A program made the translations under genes and the position numbers. A stretch of DNA of 64,000 nucleotides from Pseudopedobacter sp038243635 (GTDB taxonomy: Bacteria > Bacteroidota > Bacteroidia > Sphingobacteriales > Sphingobacteriaceae): assembly GCA_038243635.1 (NCBI GenBank), contig JBBSQW010000014.1:1-64000 (forward strand), given 5' to 3'. Position 1 is the first letter of the stretch, and each line of letters starts with the position of its first letter. This document shows, one piece after another, positions 1 to 8,350 of this stretch. The notes under the pieces were generated by a model. The model made no database searches and was not told where the DNA came from. It saw only the letters and a list, made by a program, of their open reading frames with translations.

Positions 1-894
1 CACATTTGAAGCAACATCAGATTTTTGCCTACGGCTTATAATCCACTCATGTCCATCAAAGAAAGATTGGATATTACTCTTCTTTAGTTTTTTGATATCA
101 ATATATGATAAGCCAGTGAAGCAACTAAAAATGAAAAGATCTTTTACAAGCTCATATTTTTCTTTTGTAGGTGTATGGAAAAGAAGGGTTTCTACATGTT
201 CTTTCAATAAATAGCTTCGATCATTTTCCTTCATAGAAATCTCATAGTCTTCAAATGGATTTCTTCTGATAAGTCCATTCTTGATTGCAATTTCTGCCAC
301 ACGATATAAAGGCATTGTATAAACCCAAACGGTATTATGGGTACAGCCTTTATCCACCCGCAAAAACAAATCAAATTCCCTGATAAAGTCACAGGTCAAT
401 TCTCTAAATGCCATATCATCCCTATAATACCGGCAAGTGATAAATTCCTTGAGGTGATTATAGACAATTTTGTATTTGTAATACGTACTTTGTGAGCGTT
501 CTCCTTTAGAAACCATTTTTTCGAAATCTTCATTGTTTTTCTTAAAGATTTTTAGCAGAGAGTCTTCCATGACACCAACGCCTAAAAACGAAAGTTTTAC
601 TTTTTGTGCAGTTGCAAAGCCTTCATCTTTGAGCATCTCATCATAAATCTTATTGATACGTACACGGATTTTATCCAATTTCTGGTTGGTGCTTAATGCC
701 AAGCTACTCTTGCCCAATACACGACCGTGTTTTAAATCCCAGCTATTGGGATCAATTTCTAGTTTGGTTCCAAATGTTTTAGGCGTTCCGTCGATGGTAA
801 TCCGTCCCATAACTGGTACATTACCGTTCTTCTTTGGTTCATTCTTCTTCAAGTAAAGCAATAACTTGAAGGTGGATCTTTTAACTGTCTCCAT
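1..894 (-). CDS. Tyrosine recombinase / site-specific integrase (3' end outside window)
   Basis: A reverse-strand reading frame stays open from an ATG at 894 to the window edge (298 codons). The N-terminal part (about residues 1-95) reads like the arm-binding domain of Bacteroidota integrases, with 'GTKLEIDPNSWD' near residue 42. A SAM-like core-binding domain follows (about 115-215), then the start of the catalytic domain. In place of the usual 'TGLR' box with the first catalytic arginine it has 'FTGLSYIDI', with Ser263 where Arg is expected. This substitution is known in the CTnDOT integrase family. The remaining catalytic residues lie outside the window. The gene probably belongs to an integrated element to the left. 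Family is secure; the element type is unknown. Confidence 0.88.
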   Translation of the reverse strand, partial: METVKRSTFKLLLYLKKNEPKKNGNVPVMGRITIDGTPKTFGTKLEIDPNSWDLKHGRVLGKSSLALSTNQKLDKIRVRINKIYDEMLKDEGFATAQKVKLSFLGVGVMEDSLLKIFKKNNEDFEKMVSKGERSQSTYYKYKIVYNHLKEFITCRYYRDDMAFRELTCDFIREFDLFLRVDKGCTHNTVWVYTMPLYRVAEIAIKNGLIRRNPFEDYEISMKENDRSYLLKEHVETLLFHTPTKEKYELVKDLFIFSCFTGLSYIDIKKLKKSNIQSFFDGHEWIISRRQKSDVASNV

Positions 895-1397
895 AACTCA
901 ATTGTTTAATGTTTAAAATTAACTATCAATGAGTTACAAGGAACTATGAAAAATAATGCAAAAGATTGAATTATAGTCTTTTATCTAAATCATTACAAGA
1001 CTAAACTGGTAATGATTTAGTAACCTAACCTTGTCTTTTTAAGTCCAAAACCTGTCGTACGCCGACCTCCAACTTTGTACTACCATTTTATAAACCTCTG
1101 TATAATAACTGTTTTAATCGTTTTGCTTACTTTTGCTTTTTACTAATCTTTTTTGTTTAAAAAAGTAACCAAAAAACTGTCGCCTGCGGAATTTGCTAGG
1201 GAAGGAAGTGCTTTTACTTTCTTCATTGGAACCACAAATTCCAAGGGCGAATTAAAGGTTAACTCTAATCAGTGCTTGAGCTTAATAGTGCGAATAAATT
1301 TAAAAATCAATAACCCTCTTCAAAACCAAATTTCTAAAATTTTCGATTATTCGTCGATGCCAAAATTTTAACCGAAATTTAAGCGCTATTGAATAGT
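895..1397. other. Intergenic region upstream of the integrase
   Basis: No convincing gene is seen. It holds the inverted repeat at 985-1020. It also holds a stretch near 1141-1200 (TTTTTTGTTTAAAAAAGTAAC) that opens a short frame from a TTG codon at 1153. The composition and the weak start make that frame unlikely to be a gene. This could be the edge of the element encoding the integrase, but no direct repeat marking an attachment site can be identified. Confidence 0.4.
985..1020. repeat. 12-bp perfect inverted repeat upstream of the integrase
   Basis: CTAAATCATTAC at 985-996 is exactly mirrored by GTAATGATTTAG at 1009-1020, with a 12-base spacer. A second, nested inverted pair, TAGTCTT and AAGACTA, flanks the left arm. 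There is no T-run, so a terminator is unlikely. An operator or recombinase arm site about 90 bases before the integrase start is possible. Confidence 0.5.
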
Positions 1398-2726
1398 ATG
1401 TTTGTCCCAGCTCGATTTAAAAAGTTTTCACTTTTAATTACATTATCAACTGTGATGGTGTTCGGTGTAGTTTCAGTTAGCTATTTCATTCCAGATCGCA
1501 CACATATTTATAGCTATTGGACGGCAATCGGAATTGCTTTTATTGCGTATTTCATCATTATTAAATATTTTAACGATCCACAATTCTATAAATTAAATTA
1601 TGGAACTTCAATAGCTTTACGGATTGCATTATTGTTTTCCTTTCCTTTACTGAGTGATGATTTGTATCGTTTCTTTTGGGATGGCGCACAAATTTTTCAT
1701 GGTATTAATCCTTTTGCTTTTACTCCGAAAGAACTGTTGGCTTTTAATTACGATTGGCTTGATTTACATCTTTTTGAAAAAATGAATTCACCCGAATATT
1801 ATTCGGTTTATCCACCAATTAATCAGTTGGCATTTTTGCTGACGGCTTTCGCGGGCAAAGGAAATCTGCTTACTTCTATTATAATTTTACGAGTAATTAT
1901 TCTCGGTTTTGATGTAGGAAACATTTATTTGATTAAAAAACTAATCTGCCACTTTAACAAAAAAGAAAGCTTAGTTTTTTTATACGCTTTAAATCCTTTA
2001 GTAATTATTGAACTTACCGGAAACCTACATTTTGAAGCAGTGATGATATTTTTCACTTTGCTATCGTTTTGGTTTCTTGTAAAAATGCGATGGGTTTTGG
2101 CCTCGTTTGCTTTAGGTTTAGCAATATGTTCCAAGCTTTTACCCCTTATATTTTTACCACTCTTTATTAAGCATATCGGTTTCAAAAAAACCATTTATTC
2201 TGGTTTAATCGTAGGCTTTACGGTCGTAATTTTGTTTTTGCCTTTTATACACAACCTTACTTTAGCACAACATTTATTAAGCAGTTTGCAACTTTATTAT
2301 GGCAGTTTCGAATTTAACGGAAGTATTTTTCAGTTGTTAAAATCTGCTGGTTGGGGATTATTAGGTCATAATCCAATCGCTTATACTAGCGTAATTTTAG
2401 CAATTTGTACTTTAAGCGGATTGCGGATTGCCTTCCGTAAGTCATCAAATATAATAGAAGGTAGCTTTTGGTTTATGCTAACATATTATCTATTTAATGC
2501 GGTAGTCCATCCTTGGTATATCATTATTTTAGTTTGTTTTACGCCGTTTATAAATTTCCAATTTGGTTTATTATGGTCGGCGCTTATTTGTTTAACCTAT
2601 TATACTTATGTAACCGTTCCGTACCAACAAAGCACTTTTTTAACTGTTGTTGAATATGGATTGGTTGCCTTAGCTTTTACAAACGAATGGTGGAAAGCAA
2701 AACGCTTAAATGAAAAATTAGTTTAA
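1398..2726 (+). CDS. Membrane glycosyltransferase, GT-C / mannosyltransferase-like
   Basis: An integral membrane protein of about 442 residues with some ten hydrophobic segments. After the second to third segment it carries 'LSDDLYRFFWDGA' (Asp pair at about 87-88). This acidic pair in the first large outer loop is typical of GT-C enzymes that use polyprenyl-phosphate sugars. A GT87/mannosyltransferase-like role in transferring hexose to a lipid or glycan at the outer face of the inner membrane is inferred. An in-frame TTG at 1389 precedes the chosen ATG by three codons. It ends 36 bases before the helicase gene on the same strand. The substrate cannot be told from sequence. Confidence 0.72.
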   Translation: MFVPARFKKFSLLITLSTVMVFGVVSVSYFIPDRTHIYSYWTAIGIAFIAYFIIIKYFNDPQFYKLNYGTSIALRIALLFSFPLLSDDLYRFFWDGAQIFHGINPFAFTPKELLAFNYDWLDLHLFEKMNSPEYYSVYPPINQLAFLLTAFAGKGNLLTSIIILRVIILGFDVGNIYLIKKLICHFNKKESLVFLYALNPLVIIELTGNLHFEAVMIFFTLLSFWFLVKMRWVLASFALGLAICSKLLPLIFLPLFIKHIGFKKTIYSGLIVGFTVVILFLPFIHNLTLAQHLLSSLQLYYGSFEFNGSIFQLLKSAGWGLLGHNPIAYTSVILAICTLSGLRIAFRKSSNIIEGSFWFMLTYYLFNAVVHPWYIIILVCFTPFINFQFGLLWSALICLTYYTYVTVPYQQSTFLTVVEYGLVALAFTNEWWKAKRLNEKLV

Positions 2727-2762
2727 ATTTGTGCATCGCTCAACCTTCAAAAAACATATTGA

Positions 2763-5216
2763 ATGCAGTTAAAAAATCCTCAGTTAGAATTAGCTTCCGA
2801 ATTTGTACAGTTTACAGACCGAAACATTTTTTTAACGGGGAAAGCAGGAACTGGAAAAACCACATTTTTACATCAGCTTAAAAAAACCTGTCCAAAACGC
2901 ATGGTTGTTGTAGCACCAACTGGTGTAGCCGCTATTAATGCTGGTGGAAGTACCATTCACTCTTTCTTCCAACTGCCTTTTGGCCCTTATGTTCCTGGAA
3001 ACTCTGAAAAAGCCAATCAGAACCGCAGGATGAATCGCGAAAAAATCAACCTGATCAAAAGCTTGGATTTATTAGTTATTGATGAGATTAGTATGGTTAG
3101 GGCCGATACTTTAGACAGTATTGACGATGTTTTAAAGCGTTACCGCGATAGAACAAAACCTTTTGGCGGCGTTCAATTATTAATGATTGGCGATTTACAT
3201 CAGCTATCGCCTGTAGTTAAGGATGATGAATGGGCATTGTTAAAAGCACATTATGATAATATCTACTTTTTTAATAGCAATGCACTAAAGCAAACCTTCC
3301 CAATAAATATTGAGCTGAAACATATCTATCGCCAGTCGGACGATACTTTTATTCGGCTTTTAAATGCCGTAAGAGAAAATAAAATTGATTCGCCGACTTT
3401 GGAAAAACTTAATTCACGCTACATTCCAAATTTTAACCCGCATGAAGACGAAGGCTATATTACGTTAAGCTCTCACAATTTTTCGGCGAACCAAATTAAC
3501 GAAGGTAAACTAACCGGACTAAAAGGAAAAGAGTACAAGTTTAAAGCGGAGGTTTATGGCGATTTTCCTGAGTTTTCTTACCCCAATTCAGCTGAGCTTA
3601 CTTTCAAAATTGGTGCACAGGTGATGTTTGTAAAAAACGACATATCGCGAGAGAAACTTTACTTCAACGGTAAAATTGGTAGGATCACTAAAATTAACGA
3701 TGAAACTATTTATGTAAAATGCCCTGGAGATTCTCAAGAAATCATCGTAAACAAAGCAGAATGGCAAAACTTCAAATATGAGCTTAACGCTTCTAGCAAA
3801 GAAATTGAGGAAAACGTTATCGGTACTTTTTTGCAATATCCGTTAAAGTTGGCCTGGGCAATTACCATCCACAAAAGTCAGGGTTTAACGTTTGAAAAAG
3901 CCATTATTGATGCTAACGCTGCTTTTGCTCACGGACAGGTTTATGTGGCTTTAAGCCGATGCAAAACCTTTGAAGGTTTGGTGCTGCACTCTCCTATTAG
4001 CTTTAATAGCGTAAAAACCGATGGCACCGTCGCTAACTTTACTAGAAACGCAGAAGAAAATGCGCCCGATGAAAACCACTTGGTGCAATCAAAAATCATA
4101 TTTCAGCAGAATTTACTTTTTGACTTATTTGATTTCAAAATATTAAAAGGTGCATTATTTCTAATCAAAAAACTATCAGAAGAAAACCACCAAACCATAA
4201 ACGACGGATTTTTAGACGAGATTAACAAGATTAGAGAATTGGGCGATGATAAAATTTACGACGTTGCAGAAAAGTTTAAAAGGCAGATTTACGCTCAGCT
4301 ACAGGATAATGGTTTGCCAGAAGAAAACGACGACTTGCAAACTCGGATTAGAAAAGGGTGCACCTATTTTCTGGACATATTAGAAACTATTGAAAAGCAA
4401 TTAAAAGCAACAAGTTTTGATGCTGATAATAAATCGGTTAAAAAGAGTATCGAAGAAGCCCTAGAAACTTTAAACAAAGAGCTTTTTGTTAAACAAAGTA
4501 GCCTAAAGTTATGTAGCGAGGGTTTTAGAACACTTGCTTACCTAAAAACCAAGGCGAACGCTGAAATAGATTTCACAAATGCCAGAAAAGTGGAAACTGT
4601 TTCTGCTCCGAAGAAAGCAGCAGCACCGGCAGGCGTAAAACATGGCATACTTTTCCAAACTATCAAAAAATGGAGAGATGATTTAGCAAACGATTACGGT
4701 GTTCCAGTTTACCAAGTTCTACCGCAAAAAGTGCTAACAGATTTAGCTAATAAGCTTCCTTCCAATTATGAAGAGCTGGAAAGCATTAAAGGTATCGGAA
4801 AAGTAAAAGTAAAACAATACGGAAACGAGCTCCTCATCATGATTTCTGATTATTGCGAAGCCAACGATATTGAACAAGGACCTATCAAAGGATTAATTAC
4901 CGCAAAAATCAGTAAAACTGATACTAAACGAGTTAGTTTGGACATGTTTAAAGCTGGTAAATCTGTTGAGGAAATTGCAAAAGAAAGAGGTTTCGTTGCC
5001 TCAACAATTGAAACTCACTTAACCCATTATATTGACAGCGGAGAAATAGTAGTTTCAGATTTCATTGATAAGGAGAAAGTTGACAAAATCCGCGATTATA
5101 TAGTAGAAACAAAGCCTATTTCTATTAATCAAACTAAAGAAGCCATGGGAAACGAGATTTCTTACGGAGAAATAAGAGCGGTGATGAAACATTTGGAAGG
5201 TTTACAATCTATCTAA
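2763..5216 (+). CDS. Pif1/RecD-like helicase with HRDC and C-terminal helix-turn-helix
   Basis: Superfamily 1 helicase of 817 residues. Walker A 'GKAGTGKTT' is at 26-34, and Walker B 'LLVIDEIS' with the acidic pair at 107-108. The late motif 'IHKSQGLTFEKAIID' near 372 is followed by 'QVYVALSRCK', as in Pif1 and RecD-type enzymes. A linker leads to an HRDC-like nucleic-acid binding domain at about 620-695 ('LESIKGIGKVKVKQYG') and a C-terminal helix-turn-helix around 715-770 ('SVEEIAKERGFVASTIETHL') like that of RecQ-associated proteins. This domain order is common in Bacteroidota helicases. A role in duplex or G-quadruplex unwinding during replication or repair is inferred. Confidence 0.88.
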   Translation: MQLKNPQLELASEFVQFTDRNIFLTGKAGTGKTTFLHQLKKTCPKRMVVVAPTGVAAINAGGSTIHSFFQLPFGPYVPGNSEKANQNRRMNREKINLIKSLDLLVIDEISMVRADTLDSIDDVLKRYRDRTKPFGGVQLLMIGDLHQLSPVVKDDEWALLKAHYDNIYFFNSNALKQTFPINIELKHIYRQSDDTFIRLLNAVRENKIDSPTLEKLNSRYIPNFNPHEDEGYITLSSHNFSANQINEGKLTGLKGKEYKFKAEVYGDFPEFSYPNSAELTFKIGAQVMFVKNDISREKLYFNGKIGRITKINDETIYVKCPGDSQEIIVNKAEWQNFKYELNASSKEIEENVIGTFLQYPLKLAWAITIHKSQGLTFEKAIIDANAAFAHGQVYVALSRCKTFEGLVLHSPISFNSVKTDGTVANFTRNAEENAPDENHLVQSKIIFQQNLLFDLFDFKILKGALFLIKKLSEENHQTINDGFLDEINKIRELGDDKIYDVAEKFKRQIYAQLQDNGLPEENDDLQTRIRKGCTYFLDILETIEKQLKATSFDADNKSVKKSIEEALETLNKELFVKQSSLKLCSEGFRTLAYLKTKANAEIDFTNARKVETVSAPKKAAAPAGVKHGILFQTIKKWRDDLANDYGVPVYQVLPQKVLTDLANKLPSNYEELESIKGIGKVKVKQYGNELLIMISDYCEANDIEQGPIKGLITAKISKTDTKRVSLDMFKAGKSVEEIAKERGFVASTIETHLTHYIDSGEIVVSDFIDKEKVDKIRDYIVETKPISINQTKEAMGNEISYGEIRAVMKHLEGLQSI

Positions 5217-5289
5217 AACGGACTTTATCTACTTTAGCGTTTCTGGAAAAAAAGTTTACGAGGAACTTTCTAAATAAAACGTTATAAAA

Positions 5290-5328
5290 CAAAAAATCTC
5301 GCTACCTAAAATAGCGAGATCTTTTTTT
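5290..5328. terminator. Bidirectional intrinsic terminator
   Basis: ATCTCGCTA (5296-5304) pairs with TAGCGAGAT (5312-5320) around a seven-base loop. A-run and T-run flanks lie on both sides, so it can end the helicase transcript and the converging gene at 5345-5638. Confidence 0.8.
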
Positions 5329-5344
5329 CCATAGATAAGAAAAT

Positions 5345-5638
5345 TTACTTAAGGTTATCAATTGCCTCTTGCTCTCTTAACCCTTCGATGTTGTTTTTAC
5401 CTTCAAATTTATCTTTCACTTCATCAAAGTTCTCTAACACCGCAGCAATAGAATCTAATATTTCCGAAGCATTTTGATGCATATCTCCCAACTTATCTTC
5501 TAGTTTTGTGTTGTTCAACTCCATGTTGTCAACTTCAATTTTTCCAATTTTTTGGATTACTGCAGTTTGGCTATGTTTTAAATCTTCTAGCTCCCTACTT
5601 ATTTTCTCCATTAAATCAAACTTCTTCAGCTTATCCAT
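5345..5638 (-). CDS. Small coiled-coil protein of unknown function
   Basis: A soluble 97-residue acidic protein with no signal peptide and no cysteines. Residues 5-50 and 60-85 show heptad-like spacing of Leu, Ile and Met between Glu and Lys, so two coiled-coil helices are predicted. No family is recognised. It has its own ATG, ends just after the shared terminator and is followed by a separate DUF2147 gene on the same strand. The codon pattern and charged composition look genuine. A structural or regulatory oligomer is conceivable, but no function should be assigned. Confidence 0.65.
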   Translation of the reverse strand: MDKLKKFDLMEKISRELEDLKHSQTAVIQKIGKIEVDNMELNNTKLEDKLGDMHQNASEILDSIAAVLENFDEVKDKFEGKNNIEGLREQEAIDNLK

Positions 5639-5712
5639 AATTTTAAAATTTCGTTTATACTACACCTAACCAGTAATGATGCCAGAAAAATTGCTAAACC
5701 ACAATCTTTAAC

Positions 5713-6171
5713 TTAAGGTTTAAACCTAGTGAACGTTAGAGTTTGACATAAAAACTCAAATTTCCAATATCCTTTAACTTCAAGCTGGTCGTTTTTGTTA
5801 AAATAAACTACAGAACTCCAATGCTTTCCACTGCTGGCGTCGTAGATTTTTCCTTTTTCCCAACGATGTTTTTCTGGATTATAGAACAACCCTTCCACAA
5901 CATCCATCCCTAAAATAGTTTTTCCTCTCAGCGCTTTATTAGGATTGTTAATGTCTTTTCTTGTCCGCATGGGTCTGGATGGATCATCCGCATCATCAAA
6001 CCATAATACTTTAGCTTGAAATTGGTTAGCAACTTTATAAACATCAATAACGACATTCTTTTTAGTAGAAATCCACTTTCCTAAAATATCACTTTGAGAC
6101 TGGAAACTCATACCCTTTAAGGGCAAAGACATTATTAAAAAAACAATAAAAAGCCTAAAAGATGTCTGCAT
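5713..6171 (-). CDS. DUF2147 family exported protein
   Basis: A 152-residue protein with an N-terminal signal peptide (hydrophobic core about residues 5-18, likely cleavage near 'GMSFQ'). The mature part has the features of DUF2147: 'ILGKWISTKKN' at the start, 'DDPSRPMRTRKD' in the middle, 'GKTILGMDVVEGL' and 'GKIYDASSGKHW', ending in a small beta domain 'LEVKGYWKFEFLCQTLTFTR'. The family is periplasmic or extracytoplasmic with a lipocalin-like beta fold and no established reaction. The gene stands alone, divergent from csaA. Confidence 0.8.
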   Translation of the reverse strand: MQTSFRLFIVFLIMSLPLKGMSFQSQSDILGKWISTKKNVVIDVYKVANQFQAKVLWFDDADDPSRPMRTRKDINNPNKALRGKTILGMDVVEGLFYNPEKHRWEKGKIYDASSGKHWSSVVYFNKNDQLEVKGYWKFEFLCQTLTFTRFKP

Positions 6172-6225
6172 AAAAATGATTTGCTAAAAGAATACAATTA
6201 TAATGCTAATTATTAATTTAGTGCA

Positions 6226-6555
6226 ATGAATATTTTTAGCGCATTTGAAACTTTAGACATTAGAATTGGAACAATTATTAAAGTGGAGGTTTTTAAGGAG
6301 GTTAAAAAACCAGCCTATAAAGTTTGGATAGATTTCGGAAACTTAGGAATTAAAAAAACATCGGCCCAAATTACTGTGCTTTATCCGCCAGAAGAACTAA
6401 TTGGCAAGCAAGTTACCGCTATTGTAAATTTTGAGCCCAAGCAAATTGCGAATTTCATGAGTGAATGTTTGATTTTGGGTGCTCTTGGGGATGGAAACGC
6501 CGTAACCTTGTTGGGTGTGGATAAGGTGGTTGAAAATGGCGTTAAGGTTGGGTGA
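6226..6555 (+). CDS. csaA: CsaA-type tRNA-binding protein
   Basis: A 109-residue protein made of a single OB-fold tRNA-binding domain. It opens with 'FETLDIRIGTIIKVE', the signature of the EMAP/CsaA group, and continues with 'KKPAYKVWIDFG', 'KKTSAQITVLY', 'AIVNFEPKQIANFMSECLILGA' (shown in part) and a closing beta strand. Length and motif order match CsaA, a homodimeric protein reported to bind tRNA and to act as a chaperone-like factor. The start ATG follows a 54-base gap from the divergent DUF2147 gene. Confidence 0.88.
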   Translation: MNIFSAFETLDIRIGTIIKVEVFKEVKKPAYKVWIDFGNLGIKKTSAQITVLYPPEELIGKQVTAIVNFEPKQIANFMSECLILGALGDGNAVTLLGVDKVVENGVKVG

Positions 6556-6868
6556 GGTAAAAGATCTAATAATTCAGTTCACTTATTTTATATATCAAAA
6601 TTCGTTGATAAAGTTAGATTCGACATATCTTTAAGTTAAGCGCTAATTTCTTGGGCAGTCGAAAATTTGAAAACTAAGTGCATTTATATAATATTTTCAT
6701 AGAGACCTTCACTAAATTTTAAACTTATATTTTCCTTAGATCTACCCGCTTGATTTAGAATGATAATTATGTAGGTTTAGGAACTTGGGCGCTCTGGGCA
6801 CTAATACACCTCTTGAATAAAGATTATTAGGATTGTTTGGTCGCTACTAATCATAAAGATTATAGATT
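6556..6868. other. Intergenic spacer
   Basis: 313 bases between csaA and the flippase. AT-rich, with no open frame of note, no strong hairpin and no recognised repeat. Confidence 0.4.
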
Positions 6869-8176
6869 TTGAGAAAATTATTTAATGGTATCAAGGCCCA
6901 AATTCTGAAAAGTGAAATTTTAAAGAATGCTTTCTCTGTATTCTATCTCCAAACGATAGCATCTCTAATTGGTTTATTAAATACTTTTTTGATAATTAAA
7001 GCAATTGGAATAAACGGGTTAGGTACAATTGCAATACTTACAACTTACGTTAACTTTTATATTGGCGTTTTTAGTTTTTACTCCTATACTGCAGTTATTA
7101 AATTTGGTCAAGAAGCGATAGTAAACAAAGATATTTTAGGATTAAAAAAATATTTTAAAAGAGCTCTTTTATTGGATATATTGTCTTCAGTTGCTACACT
7201 AATTATTGCCTATTTACTAATAAATATAACAAGCAGCTATTTTGGTATTGGACAACAAACACAAAAGTACATCGTATTATATCTTGTATTAATACCATTT
7301 AGTGTAATCAGAACGGTAACTGCTGTATTACGATTAAGTAATGACTATAAATCTGAGCCCTTTGTGGCTATCGTTACTTCTATTGTTAAAATGTTAGTTA
7401 TTCTTTTCGGACTTTTTTACGCTCTTCCAATTCAATATTTCATTATTACAGATATAATAATAAGTATTATAGGTTCAATTATGTTGGCCTTTTTTGGGTA
7501 TAGATGCTTAAAGAAAATAAAGTGTTTAGACTTTTACAAAGTTAAGCTAACACCTGATAAAGAGTTTATACGCTTTAATCTTTACAATAATTTTGCTTCC
7601 ACTTTAAATCTACCAATAGGTCAACTCACAAACTTTATCATCAATAAACTATTAGGCGTGGATGCGGTGGGGATTTTTAACGTGATATCAAAATTTGGTG
7701 GAATTTTTAATCAGGTTATAAGTGCTCTTACTCAGTCTTTATTTCCAGAACTCTCTAGACTTGTTGCATTAAAAGAATTTCTAAAAGCACTTAAAATAGT
7801 CGAAAAAACATTTCTTATAATGGTTTCAGGGGGAGTGATAGCTTCCGTTGTATTCATGATATCTTACCCAATTTGGTTACACTATTTTATACCAGCAACA
7901 TTTTACAACGGAACTTTATTAAGTACTTACACCATATACATGGCTTTAGTTGGAGCAGTAGCTGGCGTACATTTGCTTTTCACAAGTTTAAATTTGGTTC
8001 GATATAATATCCCTTTAGTCTTGTTTTGCAATTCGGTTTACATCATTTTATTATTAATACTTCCAAACAAGTTAGGCTTATTAGGAGTGATAATCGCGTT
8101 GATTTTGCAAACCACGATGATGGCATCACTAAAATATTTTATAATAAAAAAAAAGAACAAGAGTGCTAATTATTAG
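6869..8176 (+). CDS. Polysaccharide flippase (Wzx / MATE-like)
   Basis: A 435-residue integral membrane protein with about twelve hydrophobic segments and very few charged residues. The start 'LKNAFSVFYLQTIASLIGLLN' region (shown in part) and the 'NYNNFASTLNLPIGQ'-like central segment place it in the oligosaccharide flippase family of the MATE superfamily. Such proteins move lipid-linked sugar units across the inner membrane. Start: a TTG at 6869 is the only suitable codon near the beginning; there is no Shine-Dalgarno sequence. Glycan genes lie at 13.2-16.4 kb on the other strand, so a link with them is possible. The exact glycan is unknown. Confidence 0.8.
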   Translation: MRKLFNGIKAQILKSEILKNAFSVFYLQTIASLIGLLNTFLIIKAIGINGLGTIAILTTYVNFYIGVFSFYSYTAVIKFGQEAIVNKDILGLKKYFKRALLLDILSSVATLIIAYLLINITSSYFGIGQQTQKYIVLYLVLIPFSVIRTVTAVLRLSNDYKSEPFVAIVTSIVKMLVILFGLFYALPIQYFIITDIIISIIGSIMLAFFGYRCLKKIKCLDFYKVKLTPDKEFIRFNLYNNFASTLNLPIGQLTNFIINKLLGVDAVGIFNVISKFGGIFNQVISALTQSLFPELSRLVALKEFLKALKIVEKTFLIMVSGGVIASVVFMISYPIWLHYFIPATFYNGTLLSTYTIYMALVGAVAGVHLLFTSLNLVRYNIPLVLFCNSVYIILLLILPNKLGLLGVIIALILQTTMMASLKYFIIKKKNKSANY

Positions 8177-8350
8177 AACATCATAATGATTTCTAATAGT
8201 AAAATAAAAAACTTAAATTCTCATACTCATAGTGCCCATAAACCCCAGAGATTAGGGGATCCAAACCTTTCTCATAGAAATATCAAAGATTTAAAAAAAG
8301 CTTTATTCTTGCCAGAATTAGTTATTTTTAGCATCCAAAACTTATCTTTC

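Noticed and set aside
1153..1371. 72-residue forward frame after a TTG
   Set aside because: It starts in a low-complexity TTTTTTGTTTAAAAAAG stretch, has no recognisable domain and lies in what looks like repeat-derived intergenic DNA.
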